Shown here in pieces: positions 7,454 to 15,441 of a stretch of DNA of 64,000 nucleotides. Below the pieces are notes generated by a model, which saw nothing but the letters and a program-made list of their open reading frames with translations, was not told the origin of the DNA and did no database searches. A program made the translations under genes and the position numbers. The DNA is from an uncultured Helicobacteraceae bacterium (lineage in GTDB: Bacteria > Campylobacterota > Campylobacteria > Campylobacterales > Helicobacteraceae). Position 1 is the stretch's first letter; each line of letters begins with the position of its first letter. The DNA lies in the NCBI GenBank assembly GCA_934668765.1, contig CAKUOH010000010.1:1-64000 (forward strand). The letters run 5' to 3'.

Positions 7454-8574
7454 TTGAATCTAGCATTCAAAATACCACTGCTACGCTAATCCTAAAAGGC
7501 ACATTTGATAAATTTATCGCCAAAGATGATATTTTGTCGCTCCAAAATATTGCGCAAAATCCAGCGATTCAAAGTATCGTGCTAAATCTTAATGATATTA
7601 CCAAGTTTGATTCAACCTTTCTTATTTTTCTTTATCGATATAGGAAAAATCTATCCAAAGATTCGCGCAAACTTACGCTTATCGCTAATAGCGACAAGGC
7701 AAAGCGCATTTTAGAGCTATTGCAAGAAATTGAAATCAAAGATAGCACAATCAAACGCGTAAAAAAAGAGGATTTTTTTACCAAAAGCAGCAAAGAGATT
7801 GGAATGCTTCTTTATGGCTGGTGGGCGACATTTTTGGATTTTTTGAATTTTATGGGGATTTTAATTTATTTTGTGTTTTTATCCCTTATGAATCCACGCA
7901 AGATTCGCTTTGCCGCAATCAATTATCACATTTTTAATAGCGTCATTACCGCAATGCCTGTGATTTTTATCGTATCATTTGTCGTAGGTGGCGTTATTGC
8001 CTATCAAGGTGCGGCGACTTTGGCGCGAATGGGCTTTGTGGAATTGAGCGTTGAGATGACAGCAAAGCTCACACTGCGCGAAATTGGTCCTTTTGTCGTG
8101 GCGATGATTGTGGCAGGACGCAGTGCGTCCGCTTATACCGCACAAATTGGCGTTATGAAAATGACAGAAGAGATTGACGCGATGAAAACAATGCAATTAA
8201 ATTTGATGAATTTTATCGTGTTGCCACGATTTTACGCGCTTGTGATTAGCTTTCCGCTAATGGTTTTTCTCTCGGATTTGGTTAGCATTTTTGGCTGTAT
8301 GGTGTTTTTGAATTTTGGCTTTGATATTGGATTTAGCGACTATATTGCGCAGTTAAAAAGCTCTGTGGGAATGAATAGCTTTTGGACAGGCATTATCAAA
8401 GCTCCCTTTTATGCGAGTGTAATCGTGGTGATTGGGTGCTTTATTGGCTTTCGTGTGGAGGACAATACGCAAAGCGTGGGTGAAAAAACGACTACTAGCG
8501 TGGTTTGCGCGCTTTTTGGCGTGATAATCATAAATGCGCTATTTTCGCTGATTTTCACGGAATTGAGGTTTTAG
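7450..8574 (+). CDS. mlaE: MlaE-like lipid transporter permease with STAS domain
   Basis: Permease of the Mla/MCE phospholipid-trafficking ABC transporter. From ATG 7450 (overlapping the folB stop as ATGA) the 374-residue product has an N-terminal STAS-like domain (about 1-95, with IQSIVLNLNDITKFDS) and then the MlaE domain with about five to six membrane helices. MlaE signatures include GGVIAYQGAATLARMG, LTLREIGPFVVAMIVAGRSA and EIDAMKTMQLN. The longer frame from 7303 only reads back through repeat sequence. Genes for the ATPase, the MCE protein and an auxiliary lipoprotein follow in order, giving a full system. It acts in the inner membrane. Confidence 0.92.
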   Translation: MIESSIQNTTATLILKGTFDKFIAKDDILSLQNIAQNPAIQSIVLNLNDITKFDSTFLIFLYRYRKNLSKDSRKLTLIANSDKAKRILELLQEIEIKDSTIKRVKKEDFFTKSSKEIGMLLYGWWATFLDFLNFMGILIYFVFLSLMNPRKIRFAAINYHIFNSVITAMPVIFIVSFVVGGVIAYQGAATLARMGFVELSVEMTAKLTLREIGPFVVAMIVAGRSASAYTAQIGVMKMTEEIDAMKTMQLNLMNFIVLPRFYALVISFPLMVFLSDLVSIFGCMVFLNFGFDIGFSDYIAQLKSSVGMNSFWTGIIKAPFYASVIVVIGCFIGFRVEDNTQSVGEKTTTSVVCALFGVIIINALFSLIFTELRF

Positions 8575-8577
8575 CAA

Positions 8578-9468
8578 GTGGAAAATATCATAGAAGTCCG
8601 CAATCTCTACACAAAATACAAAGATAGATTTATCCAAGAAAATGTTAGCTTTAATATCCGCAAAAGCGAGATTTTTGGTATTTTGGGCGGAAGTGGAAGC
8701 GGAAAATCCACGCTTTTAAGCACGATGATTTGCCTAAAACGCCCAGAAAAGGGACAGATTCGCATATTTGGGGAGGATATTTGGAGCGAATCTAACACTA
8801 TGTCATTGCGAGATTTACGCAGTAAATCGAAGCAATCCCAAAAAAATATAGATTGCCACGATTTGGCTAACGCCAAATCTCGCAATGACAAAAATAATAG
8901 CGATTTACGCACATTGCCAAATGACAACGCGCGGGATAAGATACTAAAACGCTGTGGCGTTCTCTTTCAATTTGGCGCACTCTTTTCTAGCCTAACCGTG
9001 CTTGATAATGTCGGCATTATGCTAGAGGAATATAGCAATTATCCTAAAAGCGTCATTGATGAAATCGCGCAATATTACCTAAATATCGTTGGTTTGCCAC
9101 AATTTGTGTGCGAAATGATGCCTTATGAGTTAAGTGGCGGAATGAAAAAGCGCGTGGGGCTTGCTCGTGCGCTTGTTTTTGCACCTGAGATTTTGTTTTT
9201 AGATGAGCCAACAAGTGGGCTTGACCCGCAAAGTGCGGAAAATTTCGACAAACTCATCATTCGCCTTCGCGATGAATTTAAGCTTACAATTATTATGGTT
9301 ACGCACGATTTGGATTCGATAAAAGATGCCACGGATAGATTCATATTGCTTGATAGCGGGAAAATCGCATTTGAGGGCAGTTTGACAGAATTTAAAAATA
9401 GCCAAACGGCACAGCTTGATACGCTACTAAAATCAAAGAGAGGAGAGCGATTATGGAGAGAGGAGTGA
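8578..9468 (+). CDS. mlaF: MlaF-like ABC ATPase carrying a REP-derived insertion
   Basis: Cytoplasmic ATPase of the Mla/MCE transporter. It starts at GTG 8578, three bases after the mlaE stop. Walker A GGSGSGKST lies at about 37-45, the Q-loop FQFGALFSSLTV about 129-140, the signature LSGGM about 184-188, Walker B ILFLDEP about 204-210, and the switch histidine is in MVTHDLDS. Between Walker A and the Q-loop, residues about 75-105 (SLRDLRSKSKQ...DCHDLANAKSRND) are translated from a palindromic REP-like element and are absent from typical homologues, raising length to 296. The insertion falls where ABC domains have a variable surface region, so function is probably kept. Confidence 0.92.
   Translation: MENIIEVRNLYTKYKDRFIQENVSFNIRKSEIFGILGGSGSGKSTLLSTMICLKRPEKGQIRIFGEDIWSESNTMSLRDLRSKSKQSQKNIDCHDLANAKSRNDKNNSDLRTLPNDNARDKILKRCGVLFQFGALFSSLTVLDNVGIMLEEYSNYPKSVIDEIAQYYLNIVGLPQFVCEMMPYELSGGMKKRVGLARALVFAPEILFLDEPTSGLDPQSAENFDKLIIRLRDEFKLTIIMVTHDLDSIKDATDRFILLDSGKIAFEGSLTEFKNSQTAQLDTLLKSKRGERLWREE
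8801..8890. repeat. Composite REP-like palindrome inside mlaF
   Basis: Two inverted half-elements, 8801-8839 (GTCATTGCGAGATTT ... GAAGCAATCC) and 8851-8890 (GATTGCCACGA ... TCTCGCAATGAC). The outer 15 bases, 8802-8816 and 8875-8889, are exact reverse complements. The element is a complete 90 bp composite read in frame with no stop codon. Confidence 0.85.
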
Positions 9469-10277
9469 ATTATATTTTCATCGGCGCGTGTTTTATGTTC
9501 TCGCTGATTGGATTTGTGATGTTTATATTTTGGTTTGGCGAAGCGGGGATTTTTAAAGATGAAGTGCGAATCTACAAAAGCTACACCAAACGCCCTTTAA
9601 ACATAAAGCAAGATAGCCTTATCAAATACAAAGGGCTAAATGTCGGGCGCGTGAAAAATGTCGCTTTTAAGGACAATAATTTTGAGGAAATAGAAATCAC
9701 GCTTGAAATCTTAAAAAATTTGCCTGTGAAAAAAGATTCGCTTGTGCGTGTGGAGCAAAATGGCATTTTGGGTGCTAGTTTTCTTGCGCTTATCCAAAAT
9801 GACAAAAGCAAAGAATTTATAGGCGATTCAAGCGATGAGGCGGTATTGCGAATCCATAGCGATTCGGCACTCTCGGCGGTGATGGAGAGCATACCAAATA
9901 TCACGGGCAAAGTGGATTATTTGCTAGATAATGCAAATGAAGTTTTAAGCGAGAATAATGCCAAAAATATCGCTGCGATTTTGCTGTCCTTAAATGAATC
10001 AATGAAAAATATCAATATTTTGGCGCAAAGTTTGGGGCGCAACTCCAAAGACATTGAGCAAATCATCGTAAATGTAGGCAAAATCGCTGATTCGCTAAAC
10101 TATAAAGTATCGCAGGGCGAATATGACTTGCGAAGCACACTAATGCCGACTTTGATGTCGATTGAACGCGCTATGGGCGAATTTGAAGTCTTTGCCAAAA
10201 ATGCAAATAATACCTTGCAAAACTTTGAAACAAACCCATACAACACGATTTTTGGTTATAGAGAGGAAAAGAAATGA
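9453..10277 (+). CDS. mlaD: MlaD-like MCE-domain protein
   Basis: 274 residues: one N-terminal membrane helix (about 6-26), then an MCE domain (about 38-115) containing IKYKGLNVGRVKNVAF and VRVEQNGILGASFLALI, then a long helical C-terminal region (about 145-265) expected to extend into the periplasm. MCE proteins form hexameric rings that carry lipids between membranes. The start ATG 9453 lies within the mlaF 3' end (16 bp overlap), and the stop overlaps the next start as ATGA, so the operon is tightly coupled. The coding sequence shows no repeat insertion. Confidence 0.92.
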   Translation: MERGVNYIFIGACFMFSLIGFVMFIFWFGEAGIFKDEVRIYKSYTKRPLNIKQDSLIKYKGLNVGRVKNVAFKDNNFEEIEITLEILKNLPVKKDSLVRVEQNGILGASFLALIQNDKSKEFIGDSSDEAVLRIHSDSALSAVMESIPNITGKVDYLLDNANEVLSENNAKNIAAILLSLNESMKNINILAQSLGRNSKDIEQIIVNVGKIADSLNYKVSQGEYDLRSTLMPTLMSIERAMGEFEVFAKNANNTLQNFETNPYNTIFGYREEKK

Positions 10278-10891
10278 CAATATTACGAAACATTTTTATT
10301 AGCGCAAGATTCGCACTAATGGCGACAATAAGTGTATTTTTTAGCGCGTGTGTGGATATAAATCTAAAAAGTGAATTGCCAAAGGTGGATTATTATGAGT
10401 TAGATAATATAGTGGCAAATGCCCCAAATTGCGAGGCATACACGATAATCGCGCTTGAAAATATCGAAATCCCGCAGAGTTTTGCAGGGCGCAATATTTT
10501 TTACAAAGAAGGCAATCGCATTCGCAATTTAGATGGCGTCCGCCTAAATGACAATCTCAAACAAAGCCTTGAATCAATGCTAATCAAAAACTTCGCAAAC
10601 CACTGCATAAAGGCAATCACACCGCCTTTTAGCGGAATCAAATTAGAGCAGTTTTTACGCATAAAATTGCTAAATTTTAATGCGAATCGTGCGACGGATT
10701 CAAGTGCTGAATCTAGCGCAGTGGTAAGCTTTGCCTATCAAATCTATCAAAATGGTAGCATTTTACAAAGTGGCATAATCACCAAACAAAGCAAAATAGA
10801 TGATTTTAGTGGCGAAATGATTTTTGATGCCTTGCAAGATTCAAGCAAAAAAGCGATAGAAGAGATTACAAATAAAATCATTCCAAAATAA
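10274..10891 (+). CDS. ABC-transport auxiliary lipoprotein (PqiC/MlaC-slot)
   Basis: 205 residues with a lipoprotein signal peptide (hydrophobic core ALMATISVFFSAC, with the lipobox cysteine near residue 26). The mature part begins with a segment ending PKVDYYELD, which is typical of the ABC-type transport auxiliary lipoprotein family (PqiC/DUF330-like) found beside MCE operons. It is the last gene of the Mla-like operon and is predicted to be the outer-membrane or periplasmic partner receiving lipid from the MCE ring. ATGA overlap with mlaD. No MlaC homologue is present, consistent with the shorter MCE systems of this phylum. Confidence 0.8.
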   Translation: MTILRNIFISARFALMATISVFFSACVDINLKSELPKVDYYELDNIVANAPNCEAYTIIALENIEIPQSFAGRNIFYKEGNRIRNLDGVRLNDNLKQSLESMLIKNFANHCIKAITPPFSGIKLEQFLRIKLLNFNANRATDSSAESSAVVSFAYQIYQNGSILQSGIITKQSKIDDFSGEMIFDALQDSSKKAIEEITNKIIPK

Positions 10892-10970
10892 AATCACTTA
10901 TGGTGCGAATCTAAAAGCATTTCATCTTGCACTTTCCGCCTATAATATCCATCTATTGTTTTGATTTAAT

Positions 10971-11108
10971 CTAAATTTTTGCATTGCCTAGCCAAGCATT
11001 AGGGTTTAATTCGCCATTGCTACCTTTTGGGTGAATATCGTTGAAATAATACTCAACTATGCGATTCCCACGCTCACAAACAAATCCGCTACGATAATGC
11101 CACGCAAA
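10971..11108 (-). pseudogene. Gene remnant, C-terminal fragment
   Basis: A 45-codon open stretch without a start reads ...HYRSGFVCERGNRIVEYY, then NDIHPKGSNGELNPNAWLGN and a stop at 10971. The composition looks like real protein (varied, with aromatic and glycine residues) rather than random AT-rich translation, but no upstream part exists in frame. I do not recognise the family. It lies between the Mla operon and a duplicated ABC-F gene end, in what appears to be a turnover site for accessory genes. Confidence 0.4.
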
Positions 11109-11132
11109 TCATCAATATATCTTTGAATCTTA

Positions 11133-11912
11133 TCAAATACCATTAAACGCCTTTGCTTTCCAAATATTCCTCATAGCTCCCGCGAAAGTCGATGATTTGC
11201 GTGGGGAGATTTGCGTTTTCCCTAGAATCCATAAAAAATGATCTAAATCTCTGCGATGTTGTGGGGTTTCATTTTCAAGCCCGTAGTGTTTGGCAAACTC
11301 ATCAATAGCTTGGAGAAATGTATCGTATGTATCATAGTCCTTAAGCTCTTTGTTTGTGAGCTTTTTTCCATAAAAATTTGTGCCTACTAGCTCACTAGGT
11401 ATATCCGCAAACTTATTGCTTGTATCACTTTTGCCATTGTTAAAAAATACCAACACTTCACGCACAAATCTATCATAGATTCTAAAGGCATTTTGATTGT
11501 GGTGGAAACAATATTTTGTCGCAAAGGAGTAAAAGACTTTTTGCTTACCATCTTGTCTTTCACATTCTGCAATTTGCTTAATAATGCCTTTTAGCTCATC
11601 ATAATTTTGGGGGTTGGCATTGCGTATTTTTTGGTGGATTTGCTCTTTATATTCCAAATCGGCGATATGCTTTGCGACTTCATAGATTCCAAATTTTGCA
11701 AGATTAGTGCTATAAAAGCTATCCAACACAGAAACCTTTAGTAGCACAATTTGTTGCAGATTTTCTTGCCCTAACTTAGTAAAAACTCCATTTTCACTAA
11801 AAACTTTTTCAATTACCTTTTCTTGCTCTCGGTAGTTTTTATATTTATCGCTATTATATATTCCCAAAATCTTGCCATAAAGCTTTTTCATCACTTCGTT
11901 ATGCCTACTCAT
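11133..11912 (-). CDS. Uncharacterised accessory protein
   Basis: 259 residues, no signal peptide or membrane helix, rich in Lys, Glu, Asn and aromatic residues. I recognise no catalytic motif. The segments RIYDRFVREVLVFFN and DTFLQAIDEFAKHYGL look like a helical cytoplasmic protein. The natural C-terminus is probably near LDHFLWILGK, because the last ~24 residues are encoded by a duplicated piece of the neighbouring ABC-F gene 3' end read in a different frame (11155-11210). Its ATG at 11912 is 4 bp from the ABC-F stop. The flanking duplication indicates the gene was inserted after the ABC-F gene. A defence or mobile-element cargo role is possible but unsupported. Confidence 0.6.
   Translation of the reverse strand: MSRHNEVMKKLYGKILGIYNSDKYKNYREQEKVIEKVFSENGVFTKLGQENLQQIVLLKVSVLDSFYSTNLAKFGIYEVAKHIADLEYKEQIHQKIRNANPQNYDELKGIIKQIAECERQDGKQKVFYSFATKYCFHHNQNAFRIYDRFVREVLVFFNNGKSDTSNKFADIPSELVGTNFYGKKLTNKELKDYDTYDTFLQAIDEFAKHYGLENETPQHRRDLDHFLWILGKTQISPRKSSTFAGAMRNIWKAKAFNGI
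11155..11212. repeat. Duplicated 3' end of the ABC-F gene
   Basis: About 55 bp nearly identical to 11930-11985, the last codons of the ABC-F gene (TTCCAAATATTCCTCATAGC, then CTCCCGCGAAAGTCGATGAT on the plus strand). One visible difference is GCGTGGGG against GCGCGGGG. The two copies are direct repeats flanking the 259-residue ORF. Confidence 0.85.
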
Positions 11913-11915
11913 CTA

Positions 11916-13538
11916 TCACTCGCCTTTAGATTCCAAATATTCCTCATAGCTCCCGCGAAAGTCGATGATTTGCGCGGGGAGATTTGCGCCATTTGCGTCA
12001 AATCGTGGCACTAGCTCGATTATGCGATTTGCATACGCATCGATGAGCTCTCTATCGTGGCTAACGCAAATCACATTCCCGCTAAACTTATACAATGCTT
12101 CGCCAAGCGCGATGATTGATTCCAAATCCAAGTGGTTTGTGGGCTCATCAAGCACTAAAAAATTCCCCCCTTCAAGCATTAGCCTACTTAGCACCATTCG
12201 ATGTTTCTCGCCCCCACTTAAACGACTTACTTGCTTTTCTTGCTCTTCGCCACTAAAAAGCATTCGCCCCAAAGCATTGCGGATTTCCCCTGCTTCTTTG
12301 CGTTTATCAAATGCCCGAAGCCACTCAAATAGCGTCTCTTCACCCTTGATTTCCTCACTCACATTTTGGGGGAAATAGCCTCTCTGCGTAGTCGCGCCCC
12401 ATTTCACAAAGCCAGAATCTGGATTCAAAACTTCGACTAAAATCTGCAACAAAGTGCTTTTCCCCACGCCATTTGGACCAATTAGCGCGATTTTATCATT
12501 TGGCAGGATTTTTAGGCTAACGCTTTCTAGCACCTTTTTTTCGCCATAAGATTTGCTGATATTTTCGCACTCTAACGCCTCATTGCCGATTGTGCGATTT
12601 GGCTTAAAGACAATGCTAGGGTCGCGCCGTGAGCTAACTTTAAGCGCGGAAATATCAAGCTTTTCTAATTGCTTTTGGCGGCTGGTAGCTTGCTTTGCCT
12701 TGCTTGCATTTGCGCTAAATCGTGCGATAAAATTTTCTAATTCCTCTTTTTCTTTGAGCTTTTTGTTGCGCTCTGCCTCTTGTTGCTTGGCGATAAGCGT
12801 GCTAGCGATATACCAATCATCATAATTCCCGCTAAACTCGCGCACGCCTCCAAAATCCATATCCAAAATATGCGTGCAGATAGAATTTAAAAAATGTCTA
12901 TCGTGGCTAATGACTACGATTACGCCCTCATAGTGTTTGAGATTAGATTCAAGCCACGCGATTGATGGCAAATCAAGGTTATTTGTCGGCTCATCAAGCA
13001 ATAAAATCTCTGGCTTTGGAAATAGCACTTGGGCAAGCAAAATCTTAAATTTATCTCCGCCTGTAAGGCTACTCATAAGGTTTTCGTGGCTTTTAGCGGG
13101 GAATCCCAAATCCTCCAAAATCTTTTCAATCACCACTTCGCATTCATAAGTAGGGTCTTCTTCTGCGCAAATCATCTCTAAATCGCCTAATTCGTTATTG
13201 ATTTTTTCATCGCTCAAATCGCCGTTTGCATAAAGCCATTCTTTGCGCTTTATCGCGTCATATAGCCGTTTATTGCCGATAAGCACGGCATCTTTTAGGC
13301 TTAAAGTTTCATAGGCATATTGGTCTTGCTTTAATACACCTAATCTTGCGTTTGGAGCGATGATAACTTCGCCACTTGTGGCTTCATCTTCGCCTGATAA
13401 TATTTTCAATAGCGTGGATTTTCCCGCGCCATTTGCGCCGATAAGTCCGTATCGTTTGCCTGAATCTAAACTCAAATTCACATTTTCAAAGAGTTTTTTG
13501 GTAGGATAGCGCATTGATAAGTTTATGGTTTGGAGCAT
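11916..13538 (-). CDS. ABC-F family ATPase (YbiT/EttA type)
   Basis: 540-residue soluble protein with two ABC domains and no membrane helices. Domain 1 has Walker A GANGAGKST (about 34-42), signature LTGGDKFK and Walker B ILLLDEPTNNLD. Domain 2 has GPNGVGKST (about 352-360), LSGGEKHRM and FLVLDEPTNHLD. The charged linker between them (KLKEKEELENFIARFSANAS) is the P-site-tRNA-contacting motif of ABC-F proteins, which act on ribosomes rather than in transport. The second copy of its final codons lies at 11155-11212. It starts 3 bp after the MMPL exporter gene, so the two share a transcript. Confidence 0.93.
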   Translation of the reverse strand: MLQTINLSMRYPTKKLFENVNLSLDSGKRYGLIGANGAGKSTLLKILSGEDEATSGEVIIAPNARLGVLKQDQYAYETLSLKDAVLIGNKRLYDAIKRKEWLYANGDLSDEKINNELGDLEMICAEEDPTYECEVVIEKILEDLGFPAKSHENLMSSLTGGDKFKILLAQVLFPKPEILLLDEPTNNLDLPSIAWLESNLKHYEGVIVVISHDRHFLNSICTHILDMDFGGVREFSGNYDDWYIASTLIAKQQEAERNKKLKEKEELENFIARFSANASKAKQATSRQKQLEKLDISALKVSSRRDPSIVFKPNRTIGNEALECENISKSYGEKKVLESVSLKILPNDKIALIGPNGVGKSTLLQILVEVLNPDSGFVKWGATTQRGYFPQNVSEEIKGEETLFEWLRAFDKRKEAGEIRNALGRMLFSGEEQEKQVSRLSGGEKHRMVLSRLMLEGGNFLVLDEPTNHLDLESIIALGEALYKFSGNVICVSHDRELIDAYANRIIELVPRFDANGANLPAQIIDFRGSYEEYLESKGE

Positions 13539-13541
13539 TTT

Positions 13542-15368
13542 TTATCCTTTTTGTGTTAAATTTTTGCGAAACGCACTGCGTCTTTGAAATAAAAGCAATA
13601 GCAAAATCACGCCAAGCCCGATTAGAATGGTAATGCCAAAGCTTTTTAGCGCAAGAATCTTGCTAAAAGACAAAAAGCCAAATCCCGCGATTGTGGTTAG
13701 GGCTGAAAAAATTATAGCGTGGAGTGTTTTGATATTTTCGCCCTCCGCTTTTACATAGATGCCATAATCGATTGACGAAACTACTACGATTAGAAGCGAA
13801 AAAAGGTGCATAATATTTACTTTTATGCCTAAAAAATATAAAAATATCGCCGCTAATGGCGCGATGATATACACTAGACTTGTGAGTGAGCGCGTGATTA
13901 AAAGCACGATTGCAATCATCGATGAGATGACGATAGCCAAAATCAAAAGCATAGGCTTGTAAATCCCACTTGTAATTTCATTGCTTAGCGTTTCGATGGA
14001 GCGAGTTTCCACAAAATCCAAACTTTGAAGTAAATCCACGCCCTCCACGCTAATGGCACTGTAAAATTTATCATTGTGTTCTACAATCGCCAAATTGCGA
14101 ATGTCGCTTTTTATTTGCGTGAGTTGTGCGACTTGCATTGCTTTTTGTGGCAGAGATTCACGAAAATCGCTAAAAATCAAAATCTCCACACTCTCCCCAA
14201 GCGCGTTTTTAAAATACGCTTTATCGCTTAAACGCGCCTTGTTTTGATAATCCAATCCTTCCAAATTATAATCTAACTCCAAATTCAGCGCACTTACACC
14301 AAGTAAAATCACAGCAATCACAGCAATGATTTTGCTACTAATCTTTGGGCGGCGAAAACGGCGAATCTTGCGATAAAAAATGGGCTTTTTAAAGCCGATA
14401 AATTGATATAAAATCCCAAAACTCAAATACGATACAAGCAGACAAATCATCGCATAAAGTGAGAGTTGCGCTAGTAGCGGAAAAGGGATAAAAAGGCAAA
14501 TAAAAAAGCCTATAAAGCTAGTGATAAATCCATAAAACACGGATTTATTAAACCTAAAATGGTGCATATAGCACCTAAAAAAATGATGATGAAGCATATA
14601 ATCGATTGCCAAATTGCCGATAGCCACGCCAAATTCTAATGCCATAATATTGACATTTTCATAGATTTGCGTAAGTGCAGTAATGCCAAGTAGATTTGCC
14701 GAAATAATCGTAAGTAGCGTATTTAGCGACAAAAATGGGATTCGCAAGATAAAGAGATATAAAAGCACCAAAAATGTAATCGAACTTGCCATAATGATAT
14801 TGACATCGCTAAAAATGGCATTGCTATTTTCTAGGCGCAAAATATCGCTTGAAAAATAGCGAATGCCCTTTATATCTTTGGTAGATTCTTTAAAATCATT
14901 ATAAAAATCCTCCGCATTTATATCTTTGGAAAAATTTAGCAAATAAATATTGTCCTTTAAATGCGTGATTTGCGTGATTTTATCGATGGATTTGAGTTTG
15001 TCTAAAACCACAGAATCTTTTGCATTTATCGCAGAATCTACCCACCCCCTAGCCCCCTCCGCAAGGGAGGGGAAATTATAAGAAGCCCCTCCCCTTGCGG
15101 GAGGGGTTTGGGGTGGGGTATTTTTAGCAATAGTGGGGGAATTTTTGGTTTTTTTTGCAGAATCTAGCGCAGATTTTGCGTTTTTATCATTTGGCAGTGC
15201 GATTAAAAGCTCATTTTGCGAAACTAAATCTAAATGAATGTCAATTAGCTCTCGTTGCTCCACTTTGGGAAATAAATCCAAAATATTTGTGCTAATTTTG
15301 CTTTTATCAAAAAATGCAAAAAACACCGCTAGGCAGAGCAAAAAGAGCGCGAAATTGCTGTATTTCAT
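13542..15368 (-). CDS. MMPL/RND-family exporter with GC-rich repeat insertion
   Basis: 608 residues from the ATG at 15368 (MKYSNFALFLLCLAVFF). There is an N-terminal membrane helix, a periplasmic domain, then a block of about five helices, a second periplasmic domain and another block of helices. This is the duplicated layout of MMPL/RND-superfamily predicted exporters, including GVAIGNLAIDYMLHHHFFR and SSIDYGIYVKAEGE as the conserved helix-4 segments. Such proteins often move lipids or hopanoid-like molecules; the substrate here is unknown. Residues about 84-109 of the first periplasmic domain (TPPQTPPARGGA...PSLAEGARG) come from a palindromic DNA element. An upstream ATG at 15386 is possible. 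Confidence 0.8.
   Translation of the reverse strand: MKYSNFALFLLCLAVFFAFFDKSKISTNILDLFPKVEQRELIDIHLDLVSQNELLIALPNDKNAKSALDSAKKTKNSPTIAKNTPPQTPPARGGASYNFPSLAEGARGWVDSAINAKDSVVLDKLKSIDKITQITHLKDNIYLLNFSKDINAEDFYNDFKESTKDIKGIRYFSSDILRLENSNAIFSDVNIIMASSITFLVLLYLFILRIPFLSLNTLLTIISANLLGITALTQIYENVNIMALEFGVAIGNLAIDYMLHHHFFRCYMHHFRFNKSVFYGFITSFIGFFICLFIPFPLLAQLSLYAMICLLVSYLSFGILYQFIGFKKPIFYRKIRRFRRPKISSKIIAVIAVILLGVSALNLELDYNLEGLDYQNKARLSDKAYFKNALGESVEILIFSDFRESLPQKAMQVAQLTQIKSDIRNLAIVEHNDKFYSAISVEGVDLLQSLDFVETRSIETLSNEITSGIYKPMLLILAIVISSMIAIVLLITRSLTSLVYIIAPLAAIFLYFLGIKVNIMHLFSLLIVVVSSIDYGIYVKAEGENIKTLHAIIFSALTTIAGFGFLSFSKILALKSFGITILIGLGVILLLLLFQRRSAFRKNLTQKG
15041..15119. repeat. GC-rich composite palindrome inside the MMPL gene
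   Basis: Two hairpins in tandem. Read on the minus strand they are CCCCTCCC-loop GCAAG-GGGAGGGG and CCCCTCC-loop CTTGC-GGAGGGG, flanked by ACCCCACCCC and GGGGGTGGG. The first 37 bases are identical to those at 23024-23060 in kdsB, and both copies are read in the same frame and orientation. Confidence 0.9.
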
Positions 15369-15441
15369 TAAAGTATTTTTTTGCATTTTTTAAGCCTTGA
15401 GATTCTTATAGAATCTAAAAATCAAATTCTATGATTCGCGC

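Noticed and set aside
11133-11912. Toxin-antitoxin or restriction function for the accessory ORF
   Set aside because: No catalytic motif, no partner gene and no recognisable domain; naming it would be invention.
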